A stretch of 6,819 bases of DNA, taken from contig KL571358.1 in NCBI GenBank assembly GCA_000715855.1, positions 4,413 to 11,231 on the forward strand. The letters run 5' to 3'. The notes under the pieces were generated by a model. That model saw only the letters and a program-made list of their open reading frames with translations. It was not told where the DNA came from and searched no databases. The translations under genes and the position numbers were made by a program. Of this stretch, positions 1 through 5,966 are shown piece after piece; positions within the stretch are counted from its first letter, which is position 1, and each line of letters starts with the position of its first letter. This DNA comes from Actinoplanes liguriensis (GTDB taxonomy: Bacteria; Actinomycetota; Actinomycetes; Mycobacteriales; Micromonosporaceae).

Positions 1-17
1 ATGTGTATAAGAGACAG
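1..17 (+). other. Nextera/Tn5 sequencing adapter (mosaic end) left on the contig edge
   Basis: The first 17 bases match the last 17 of the 19-base Tn5 mosaic end used in Nextera libraries (AGATGTGTATAAGAGACAG). The two missing bases would lie beyond the edge. This is library sequence, not genome. Translating it gives the tell-tale peptides MCIRDR (frame 1) and MYKRQ (frame 3), so any plus-strand protein starting here is spurious. Genomic sequence begins at about base 18. Confidence 0.96.
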
Positions 18-320
18 AGCGAGCAGCACCGCGACGGCTTCCGGGGACGACGTCTGCTCCAGCGCGGGGATGATGCCGTCGGACAGCGCCTCGACGGCGC
101 CCGCGGCGGCGAGGCTCGCGCCGAGCAGTTCCGCCTCCAGCGGGTCGTCGGACGTGAGGAGATCAGCGGCCGCGGTGGTCAGCTCGGCGATGAACGCGTC
201 CGGGTCGAACGCCTCACCGGTGCACTCCGGGCAGTCGCACGGCTCCGGAGCCTCGGGCACCGCCCTCAGGACGCGCTGGCCGGACTTCGCCTTCTTACGG
301 CCACGACTCACGGGACTCAT
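18..320 (-). CDS. Unrecognised small protein with N-terminal basic tract and CxCxxC cluster (3' end missing)
   Basis: I do not recognise a named family. Reading leftward from an ATG at 320-318 gives 101 open codons up to the adapter, so the C-terminus is cut off. The start is chosen because GGGAG (bases 334-330 on the minus strand) lies 9 bases upstream; an ATG at 328-326 runs into a stop after three codons. The protein starts with a short Arg/Lys-rich stretch (about residues 6-19), then an acidic/proline linker. A Cys cluster follows (C28, C30, C33, reading CDCPEC) that could bind zinc. From about residue 38 it is acidic, alanine/leucine-rich and probably helical, with no membrane segment or signal peptide visible. 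Codon use is strongly GC3-biased, as expected for a real gene here. It is divergent from the c-di-GMP gene starting at 464. Whether it is functionally related is unknown; similar Cys-containing hypothetical proteins are, from memory, common in actinomycetes. Confidence 0.75.
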
Positions 321-463
321 CGGACCATTCTCCCGTACGGACGTCGCCCCTCCCCCTCGGCCGTCACCCATCCGAGGTATGGACGCCATGCCCGTCAAGC
401 ATCGGCGAACATCGAACGTTCGGAGGACATTCCCTCCACATCGGACCGGCTAGGGTCGGCCCC
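321..463. promoter_or_regulatory. Divergent intergenic region
   Basis: These 143 bases separate two divergently transcribed genes and should hold promoters for both. What can be seen is a perfect 10-bp palindrome CGAACGTTCG at 413-422, and immediately after it a 5-bp inverted repeat, GGAGG at 422-426 with CCTCC at 433-437. A ribosome binding site GGGAG (334-330, minus strand) serves the leftward gene. On the minus strand a TTGACG at 398-393 resembles a -35 box, but I see no good -10 at the right distance. No RNA gene was seen. Confidence 0.5.
451..456 (+). promoter_or_regulatory. Possible -10 box for a leaderless GGDEF-EAL transcript
   Basis: TAGGGT fits the loose actinobacterial -10 pattern TANNNT and ends 7 bases before the GTG at 464, the distance expected if transcription starts at or next to the start codon. 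No Shine-Dalgarno sequence lies in front of this GTG, which also fits a leaderless mRNA. No convincing -35 box is present 16-18 bases upstream, so the call is weak. Confidence 0.25.
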
Positions 464-2368
464 GTGACGGCGCGCCCCACCTTCGACCCGGCCCGGATTC
501 ACGTGCAGGCCGCCATGGCGGTCGTGGTCCTGGGCACCGCCTGGTGCGTGGGTTTCCTGGGTTTCGGTGTCGGCGTCGAAGCGGTTGCGTACGTCTTCGC
601 CCCGCTCGGCGGCGTGTTCGCGGCCGCCGCCGTCCGGCACCTGATCCGCCGCAGCCCCGGCCTGGATCCGGTCGCCGCCCGGTTCTGGCGTGGTGTCCTG
701 CTCGCCGTCGTCGTCATCGCCGCCGGGTACGCCTGGATGGCCGCCGACATGCTGGCGCACGCCTCGCAGGCCCGTACCCGCAGCATGCCCCCGCTGGCCG
801 CGGCCTGCTCCGCGTCCGGATTCCTGATCGCGATCTGGGCGCTGGCCCGGGTGCCGGTCGTCTCGCCCGGCGGTGGCCCCGAGCGGTGGCGGGTGGCCCT
901 GGACCGGACGATCGCGTTCCTCGGCTGCGCGGCCGTGCTGTGGTACGCGGGCCTGGCCCCGATGCTCGCCGCCCGTGAGCCGTGGAGCCGGCAGGCGATG
1001 CTGCTGGTCGGACTCGGGCTGCTGGTCGCGGCCGGGGCGGCGACGAAGGTGTCGTACATCGCCGGCGGCCCGGTCGACCGGGTGGCGATGCGGTTCGTCG
1101 CGGCGGCCGGCGGCGTCCCGTCCGGGGTCGCGGCCGTGCTGGCCGTGCAGTTCGGCTCGATCGGCGCCGTCCCGGCCCAGGCGTTCGTGCTGCCGCTGGC
1201 CCCGCTGCTGATCACCGTCGGGGTTGCGGCGCAGATCCGGGCCGATCAGGGGTTGCGCCGCGATCCGGCCCGGGCCGGCATGGTGCTGCCGTACCTGGCG
1301 ATGATCCTCGCCGACGTCCCGCTGATCGCGGTGGCGTTCGGCGCGCCGCTGCGCTGGCCGGTGCGGGGGGTGCTGATCGCCGCGGTCGTGGTGACCGCGC
1401 TGGTCATGGTCCGGCAGTACCTCGCGTACCGGGAGAACGCCCGGCTGCTGCGCACCTCGCGGGTGCAGGAGGAACGGTTGCAGTACGAGGTCAGCCACGA
1501 CGGCCTGACCGGGCTCGCGAACCGGGCGTTGTTCCGGGACCGGCTCGCCGCCGCGCTGGCCACCGCCGCGCCGGTGTCGGTGCTGCTGATCGACCTGGAC
1601 GACTTCAAGACCGTGAACGACCTGCTCGGGCACGGGGTGGGCGATCGGCTGCTGGTCTCGGTGGCGCGGCTGCTGCGGGCCGAGGTCGGGGAGACAGGCT
1701 TGGCGGTACGGGTCGGCGGCGACGAGTTCGCCGTGCTGCTGAGCGCGGCCGATCCGGAGGAGCTGGCCGCGCGACTGCTGGCCGCGCTGCAGCACCCGAT
1801 CAGTGAGCACCGCCTGCTGGTCCAGGCCAGCATCGGGATCGCCGCCGGGACGCCGGGCGCCACCGCGGACTCGGTCCTGCGCGACGCCGACGTCGCGATG
1901 TCCCTGGCCAAGCAGGGCGGCAAGGCCGGTTTCGTCCGGTACACCGACGGCATGGGCGAGCCGGTCCTCGCGCACATGCAGCTCGGCGGCGAACTGCGGC
2001 GGGCCCTGGACAACGACGAGTTCCGGGTGCTCTACCAGCCGATCGTGCGGCTCGACTGCAATCTGGTGACCGGTGTCGAGGCGCTCGTGCGGTGGCATCA
2101 CCCGACCCGCGGCGTGGTCAGCCCGGCCGAGTTCATCCCGGTCGCCGAACGCACCGGCCTGATCGTGCCGCTCGGCCGGTTCGTGCTGCGCGAGACGTGC
2201 CGGCAGGCGGCGGCGTGGCTGGACGAGTTCGGGGCGGACGGGCTGCACGAGACCGGGCTGAACGTCTCCGCCCGCCAGCTGCACGACCCCGACTTCGTGT
2301 CCGACGTCGCCGCCGCGCTCGCCGACAGCGGCCTGCCCTGCGGTATAAGAGACAGGTGCTGGAGGTGA
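464..2368 (+). CDS. Membrane-anchored GGDEF-EAL cyclic-di-GMP enzyme, N-terminal part (broken by adapter)
   Basis: This is a probable bifunctional diguanylate cyclase/phosphodiesterase that makes c-di-GMP from GTP and breaks it down to pGpG. Residues about 10-320 form roughly ten hydrophobic segments with no recognised sensor motif, so it is an integral membrane protein with catalytic domains in the cytosol. GGDEF domain (about 338-498): DGLTGLANR, metal ligand D377 in LIDLDDFK, and intact GGDEF at 418-422. The RxxD inhibitory site is absent (GETG sits there). EAL domain from about 515: E539-A-L, then N600 in LNVSARQL. Genuine coding stops near base 2342. The last codons, reading IRDRCWR, come from an adapter remnant at 2343-2355 that shifts the frame to a false TGA; the protein continues in another frame to 2823. 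GTG 464 is the most upstream start; ATG 515 or GTG 503 are alternatives. Architecture resembles Streptomyces RmdB, from memory. Confidence 0.9.
   Translation: MTARPTFDPARIHVQAAMAVVVLGTAWCVGFLGFGVGVEAVAYVFAPLGGVFAAAAVRHLIRRSPGLDPVAARFWRGVLLAVVVIAAGYAWMAADMLAHASQARTRSMPPLAAACSASGFLIAIWALARVPVVSPGGGPERWRVALDRTIAFLGCAAVLWYAGLAPMLAAREPWSRQAMLLVGLGLLVAAGAATKVSYIAGGPVDRVAMRFVAAAGGVPSGVAAVLAVQFGSIGAVPAQAFVLPLAPLLITVGVAAQIRADQGLRRDPARAGMVLPYLAMILADVPLIAVAFGAPLRWPVRGVLIAAVVVTALVMVRQYLAYRENARLLRTSRVQEERLQYEVSHDGLTGLANRALFRDRLAAALATAAPVSVLLIDLDDFKTVNDLLGHGVGDRLLVSVARLLRAEVGETGLAVRVGGDEFAVLLSAADPEELAARLLAALQHPISEHRLLVQASIGIAAGTPGATADSVLRDADVAMSLAKQGGKAGFVRYTDGMGEPVLAHMQLGGELRRALDNDEFRVLYQPIVRLDCNLVTGVEALVRWHHPTRGVVSPAEFIPVAERTGLIVPLGRFVLRETCRQAAAWLDEFGADGLHETGLNVSARQLHDPDFVSDVAAALADSGLPCGIRDRCWR
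2343..2355 (+). other. Internal Nextera adapter remnant (assembly artefact)
   Basis: GTATAAGAGACAG equals the last 13 bases of the Tn5 mosaic end and repeats bases 5-17 of the window exactly. It falls inside the EAL domain, between the ADSGLP segment and the VLEVTES motif, where conserved EAL proteins have only about five residues. Removing it and restoring roughly 9 genomic bases puts both halves in one frame (14 bases in place of 9 gives the observed shift). Its orientation matches the copy at base 1, as if a second contig start had been joined here. The true bases at this junction are unknown. Confidence 0.93.
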
Positions 2369-2823
2369 CCGAGTCGGCGGTGCTGCGCGGCCAGCAGGTC
2401 TCCCGGACGCTGTACGAGCTGGACCGGATGGGCATCCGGCTGGCGCTGGACGACTTCGGCACCGGCGAGTCGTCGCTGAGCCTGCTGCGCGCGTTCCCGG
2501 CCGCGATCGTGAAATTGGACAAATCCTTCGTGGACGGCATCGAGATCGAGGACGGCCGGCCCGCGGCCACCGACGCCCGGCAGGCGGTCGCCCGCGCGGT
2601 GATCCAGCTGGCGCACGCGTTGCGACTGGACACCGTCGCCGAGGGGATCGAGAGCCCGGAGCAGGTGACCGCGCTGCTCGAGCTCGGCTACACCCTCGGC
2701 CAGGGCTACTACCTGGGCGAGCCGATGACTGCCGCCGCCGTGTCCGGCCTGCTGGCCCGTCAGCGGTCCGCTGCGCCCAGATCGTCGGACGAGAAGGTTG
2801 CCTTCCGGGGCCATGAACGATAG
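2356..2823 (+). CDS. C-terminal half of the EAL domain of the same membrane GGDEF-EAL protein
   Basis: These 155 codons complete the phosphodiesterase domain begun at 464. There is no start codon of its own; it begins abruptly at VLEVTES directly after the adapter remnant. It carries the rest of the EAL active site: the Glu of VLEVTES (codon at 2362), the Asp pair of LDDFGTG (2449 and 2452), the Lys of KLDKSF (2512), the Glu of AEGIES (2641) and the Gln of LGQGYYLG (2701). With E539 and N600 upstream, all residues usually needed for c-di-GMP hydrolysis are present, so the intact protein (about 785 residues) is probably an active phosphodiesterase. The tail after about 2755 is a short polar extension ending at TAG 2821-2823. 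A longer open frame begins at 2092, but its part before 2343 is out-of-frame noise. A small chance remains that this half was joined from a paralogous gene. Confidence 0.88.
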   Translation: MLEVTESAVLRGQQVSRTLYELDRMGIRLALDDFGTGESSLSLLRAFPAAIVKLDKSFVDGIEIEDGRPAATDARQAVARAVIQLAHALRLDTVAEGIESPEQVTALLELGYTLGQGYYLGEPMTAAAVSGLLARQRSAAPRSSDEKVAFRGHER

Positions 2824-2871
2824 ACATTTGTGGTTCTTGGCGGCTGTCCGAAGAGGATCATTGGGGGAACG

Positions 2872-3678
2872 GTGGCGGAATCCAGCGACTGGGTGCCTGC
2901 GGGGATCGACGTCAACGTCCCCAGCGCCGCGCGGGTCTACGACTACTTCCTCGGTGGGGCGCACAACTTCGCGGTGGACCGGGCGCTCGCCGACCAGATC
3001 GCCTCGATGACGCCGAACGTCGGCGAGACGATGCGCTCCAACCGGGTCTTCCTGCGCCGCGCCGTGCGCTATCTGGCCGCGCAGGGCGTCCGCCAGTTCC
3101 TGGACATCGGCTCCGGCATCCCGACCGCCGGCAACGTGCACGAGATCGCGCTCGAGGCGGCGCCCGGCGCGCGGGTCGTCTACGTCGACATCGACCCGGT
3201 GGCGGTCGAGCACAGCCGGGCGATCCTGGCCGGCGTCGACGGGACCGGCGTGATCCTGGCCGACATGCGCGACGTGGACCGGGTGCTGGCCGAGGCCGAG
3301 AAACTGGGCCTGGACCTGTCGCAGCCGGTCGCCGTGCTGCTCGCCGGGGTGCTGCACTTCGTGCCGGACAGCGACAACCCGCGGGCCCTGGTCGGGGCGC
3401 TCGGCGCGGCCGTGGCGCCGGGCAGCTTCCTGCTGATCTCGCACGCCACCGCGGACGGCCAGCCGCCCGAGGTGGTCGAGGCGCAGCGGCTCTCCGGGCG
3501 CACCGGCACCGAGATCGTGCTGCGCTCCGGGGCGGAGATCACGTCGTACTTCCAGGGGTTCGACCTGGTCGAGCCGGGTCTGGTCTTCATTCCCGAGTGG
3601 CGGCCGGACCGGCAGGACCCAGTCGACGAGCACCCGGAGCGAGTGGGAGCGTACGCCGGCGTCGGCCGCAAACAGTGA
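2872..3678 (+). CDS. S-adenosylmethionine-dependent methyltransferase, PF04672 (DUF574) family
   Basis: A class I (Rossmann-fold) SAM-dependent methyltransferase of a family expanded in actinomycetes; the substrate is unknown. The 268-residue protein opens with the family's N-terminal signature (VPSAARVYDYFLGGAHNF, about residues 19-36). SAM-binding motif I is FLDIGSGIPTAGNVHE from residue 76, with the typical DxGxGxPT form. The acidic ribose-binding strand is VVYVDIDP, with D106 and D108. Later come ADMRDVD, a hydrophobic strand reading VAVLLAGVLHFVPD, and the C-terminal FDLVEPGLVFIPEWRPD. No signal peptide or membrane segment is seen, so it is cytosolic. GTG 2872 is preferred because the family signature begins shortly after it and a G-rich GGGGGA lies 3 bases upstream of the spacer; an in-frame GTG at 2830 would add 14 unlike residues. 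It follows the GGDEF-EAL gene by 48 bases and overlaps the next gene, implying one operon. Confidence 0.9.
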   Translation: MAESSDWVPAGIDVNVPSAARVYDYFLGGAHNFAVDRALADQIASMTPNVGETMRSNRVFLRRAVRYLAAQGVRQFLDIGSGIPTAGNVHEIALEAAPGARVVYVDIDPVAVEHSRAILAGVDGTGVILADMRDVDRVLAEAEKLGLDLSQPVAVLLAGVLHFVPDSDNPRALVGALGAAVAPGSFLLISHATADGQPPEVVEAQRLSGRTGTEIVLRSGAEITSYFQGFDLVEPGLVFIPEWRPDRQDPVDEHPERVGAYAGVGRKQ

Positions 3679-5711
3679 CCGACTTCGCCCGGCGCTGGTC
3701 GCACCGGATCGCCCACGAGGGTTTCGTCCCGCTCGACGGCGCCGGCCTCGAAGCGCTGCTGGAGCGCCTGGCCGGACAACTGCCCGACGCGGGCCGTGAG
3801 GTCGGGGCGGCGCTGGTGGCCGCCCACCTCACCGAACCGTCCGTGCTGAGCGAGACGATCACCCTGATCGGCGACCACTTCGAGGAGCCGACCGCGATCC
3901 AGGCCGCGGTCGCCGCCGGGTACGCCCAGGCCCTGCGCCAGGCCACGATGGCCGAGCAGGAGCAGCTCAGCCGGGCGGTGCTGGACGCGCACGCCGGGGT
4001 CGAGCTGGCGCTGCGCAACAGCGAGTCCCGGCTGCGGGCGATCTTCGACAACGCCGCGGTCAGCATCGGCGTCAGCACCATGGACGGCCGGATCGTGCGG
4101 GTCAACCAGGCGTTCGGCGAGCTGCTCGGCTACACGCCCGACGAGATGTGCGCGCTGACCGTCCCGCAGCTGAGTCACCCGACCGATCCGCCCGGCATGT
4201 GGCGGCTCTACGAGGAGATGCTCCGCGGGGAGCGCGACCACGTGCGGCTGGAGAAGGCGTACTACCGCAAGGACGGCACGGCGGTCTGGACCGACATGAC
4301 GTCGTCGCTGATCCGCGACGAGCACGGCGCTCCCGAGCTGACCATGGTGATGCTGCAGGACATCACCGACCGGCACACGCTGCGCGAGAGCCTGCAGCAT
4401 CAGGCCACCCACGACCCGCTGACCGGCCTGCCGAACCGGACGATGATCGCCGCGCACCTCGGCCGGATCTTCGAGCACGCGCAGCGGGTCGGGCTCTGCT
4501 ACCTGGACATGGACGGCTTCAAGCGGGTCAACGACACGCTCGGGCACCAGGTCGGGGACGCGCTGCTGGTCGCGGTCGCGCAGCGGCTCACCGACTGCGC
4601 GGACGAGCCCTGCCGGATCGCCGGGCGGATGAGCGGCGACGAGTTCGTGCTCGCGGTCCGCGACCCGTCCGGGGCGGCCGAGATGCGGGCGCTCGCCGAG
4701 CGGGCCCTGACCGCGCTGACCAGGCCGTACGAGATCGGCCGGCACCGGCTGCGGGTGTCGGCGAGCATCGGCGTGGTGGACAGCGACGTCGCGGCCACCA
4801 CGCCGGCCGAGCTGATGAAGGCCGCGGACCTCACGCTCTACACGGCCAAGTCCGAGGGCCGGGCCCGGTACGTGATGTACGACGCGGACCGCAACGCCCG
4901 CCAGGCCGCCCGGTACGCGCTGGCCGCGGACATGCCCGACGCGCTCGACCGGGACGAGTTCACGGTCGTCTACCAGCCGCTGGTCTCCCTCGCCGACGAG
5001 CGGCTGCGCGGCGTCGAGGCCCTGGTCCGCTGGCGCCACCCCGAGCAGGGCATGCTCTCGCCGGACTCGTTCATCCCGCTCGCCGAGGAGACCGGGGTGA
5101 TCGTCGCGCTCGGCCGGCACGTGCTGCAGCAGGCCTGCGCGCAGGCGGCGGAGTGGGCTCGCCGCTTCCCGGACAACCGGGTCTTCATGAGCGTCAACGT
5201 GACCGTGGCGCAGGCCCGGGAGCCGGCGTTCCCGGCCGAGGTCGCCAAGATCCTCGCGGACACCGGGCTCGACCCGCGGCTGCTGGTCCTGGAACTGACC
5301 GAGAGCGCGATCATGGACGCCGACGGGGCGCCGCTCGCGGCTCTGGACGTGCTCGCGGCCAGTGGCATCCGGATCGCGATCGACGACTTCGGGACCGGGT
5401 ACTCGAACCTCGCCTACCTGCGGCGACTCCCGATTCACATCCTGAAGCTGGCCGGGCCGTTCGTCGACGGGCTGCGCGATCCGGGGTCGGCGGGTTCGGC
5501 CGACGAGCAGATCGTGGAGACGATCATCCGGTTGGCGCACGTGCTGGGCGTCAAGGTCACCGCGGAGGCCGTCGAGACCCGGCCGCAGGCCGATCGGCTG
5601 CGTCACCTGGGCTGCGACACCGGTCAGGGCTACCTGTTCGCCCGGCCGCTGCCACCGGCCGCGATGCTCCCGCTGCTGCACGACTCCGGCCCCGCCCTGA
5701 CCGCTCCTTGA
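3675..5711 (+). CDS. PAS-GGDEF-EAL cyclic-di-GMP enzyme (soluble)
   Basis: A 678-residue cytosolic, probably bifunctional c-di-GMP synthase/hydrolase. Residues 1-115 are a helical domain seen, from memory, at the front of other actinobacterial GGDEF-EAL proteins. A PAS sensor domain spans about 117-238, starting SRLRAIFDNAAVSI and ending DITDRHTLRE; its ligand is unknown. GGDEF domain about 240-400: DPLTGLPNR, D278 in YLDMDGFK, signature SGDEF at 320-324 instead of GGDEF, and no RxxD inhibitory site. EAL domain about 430-665: E448-A-L, N508, E540 in LELTES, D570 and D571 in DDFGTGYSNL, K591, E631 and Q651, so all catalytic positions are kept. The usual KxD motif reads KLA (A593). The GTG at 3675 overlaps the methyltransferase TGA, and no ribosome site is close, suggesting translational coupling. 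In-frame GTG 3597 would force a 79-base overlap and is less likely. Layout resembles Streptomyces RmdA. Confidence 0.92.
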   Translation: MTDFARRWSHRIAHEGFVPLDGAGLEALLERLAGQLPDAGREVGAALVAAHLTEPSVLSETITLIGDHFEEPTAIQAAVAAGYAQALRQATMAEQEQLSRAVLDAHAGVELALRNSESRLRAIFDNAAVSIGVSTMDGRIVRVNQAFGELLGYTPDEMCALTVPQLSHPTDPPGMWRLYEEMLRGERDHVRLEKAYYRKDGTAVWTDMTSSLIRDEHGAPELTMVMLQDITDRHTLRESLQHQATHDPLTGLPNRTMIAAHLGRIFEHAQRVGLCYLDMDGFKRVNDTLGHQVGDALLVAVAQRLTDCADEPCRIAGRMSGDEFVLAVRDPSGAAEMRALAERALTALTRPYEIGRHRLRVSASIGVVDSDVAATTPAELMKAADLTLYTAKSEGRARYVMYDADRNARQAARYALAADMPDALDRDEFTVVYQPLVSLADERLRGVEALVRWRHPEQGMLSPDSFIPLAEETGVIVALGRHVLQQACAQAAEWARRFPDNRVFMSVNVTVAQAREPAFPAEVAKILADTGLDPRLLVLELTESAIMDADGAPLAALDVLAASGIRIAIDDFGTGYSNLAYLRRLPIHILKLAGPFVDGLRDPGSAGSADEQIVETIIRLAHVLGVKVTAEAVETRPQADRLRHLGCDTGQGYLFARPLPPAAMLPLLHDSGPALTAP

Positions 5712-5744
5712 CCAACGCAGATCAAGCCCATTTGCGCGTACGCG

Positions 5745-5810
5745 ACCAAGCCGCACCCCACCACCCAGCCGCCAACCACCGTCACCGCCACCCACGCGCC
5801 CCGCACGGTC
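5745..5810 (+). terminator. C-rich, G-poor stretch, possible Rho-dependent termination region
   Basis: Downstream of the PAS-GGDEF-EAL stop, this 66-base stretch has about 39 C and 11 G with few T, clearly different from the surrounding balanced G and C. Long unstructured C-over-G RNA is the known feature of Rho loading sites. No GC hairpin with a T run is visible after 5711. The palindrome CGCGTACGCG (5735-5744) just before it lacks a loop and a T tract. The call rests on composition only. Confidence 0.35.
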
Positions 5811-5895
5811 GAATTTCGGCCCGATGATCACCGTGAGTGCCAGCCGGCCGGAGCGTCGGCGGATCGAGTGCTTGCCTGCGCGAGCGGACGTGTTC

Positions 5896-5932
5896 ACCGG
5901 CCGGCGGATGATCTCTTGTAGGCTCGGCCGGT
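5896..5932. repeat. 8-bp inverted repeat flanking the asp23-type gene's promoter region
   Basis: ACCGGCCG at 5896-5903 is the exact reverse complement of CGGCCGGT at 5925-5932, with 21 bases between. The repeat straddles the candidate -10 box at 5919-5924. A further CCGGCCGG lies at 5844-5851, and CGGCGGAT occurs at both 5857-5864 and 5902-5909. Such a layout would suit an operator, but short GC-only words recur by chance in DNA of this composition. Confidence 0.4.
5919..5924 (+). promoter_or_regulatory. Possible -10 box upstream of the Asp23/Gls24 gene
   Basis: TAGGCT matches the actinobacterial TANNNT -10 pattern and would give a 5' leader of about 36 bases before the ATG at 5967. The best -35 candidate, TTCACC at 5893-5898, is 20 bases away, longer than usual. 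Another sigma factor or an activator could be involved. Confidence 0.3.
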
Positions 5933-5952
5933 CACCCACGTCGATGTGAGTC

Positions 5953-5958
5953 GAGGGA
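5953..5958 (+). promoter_or_regulatory. Ribosome binding site of the Asp23/Gls24 gene
   Basis: GAGGGA lies 8 bases before the ATG at 5967, good Shine-Dalgarno spacing. It fixes the start there, not at the internal ATG at 6009. Confidence 0.7.
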
Positions 5959-5966
5959 TCCGCTAG

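Noticed and set aside
406..422. LexA/SOS box suggested by CGAAC and GTTCG around 406-422
   Set aside because: The actinobacterial box needs four bases between CGAAC and GTTCG; here the spacing is zero (palindrome 413-422) or seven.
1..467. Two plus-strand open frames starting MCIRDR (1-453) and MYKRQ (3-467)
   Set aside because: Both starts are translated adapter sequence; the true gene here is on the minus strand, with its own start and ribosome site.
2092..2342. Start of an open frame at 2092 for the downstream EAL fragment
   Set aside because: Residues before the adapter are out of frame with the conserved EAL sequence and are Arg/Pro-rich noise; only the part from 2356 is real protein.
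1..2355. A real Tn5/IS50-type element bounded by the two mosaic-end sequences
   Set aside because: The two copies are in the same orientation, both are partial, and the DNA between holds ordinary chromosomal genes with no transposase; library adapter explains them.
2343..2368. Programmed frameshift or natural pseudogene in the first GGDEF-EAL gene
   Set aside because: The disrupting bases are identical to the sequencing adapter, which is a simpler explanation than a biological frameshift or mutation.
2798..2826. Promoter for the methyltransferase (TTGCCT, 17 bases, TAGACA)
   Set aside because: The spacing is right, but both boxes are poor matches and the -10 lacks the conserved final T; read-through from the upstream gene is simpler.
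395..2827. Minus-strand open frame of 810 codons opposite the first GGDEF-EAL gene
   Set aside because: Arg/Gln/Pro/His-rich composition and no recognisable domain; it is the antisense shadow of a high-GC gene and runs through the adapter.
5735..5744. Hairpin terminator at CGCGTACGCG
   Set aside because: It is a perfect palindrome with no loop and no following T run.
5828..5836. BldD-like operator, TCACCGTGA
   Set aside because: Half-sites of the TNAC/GTNA type are present but separated by one base, not the five expected for BldD.
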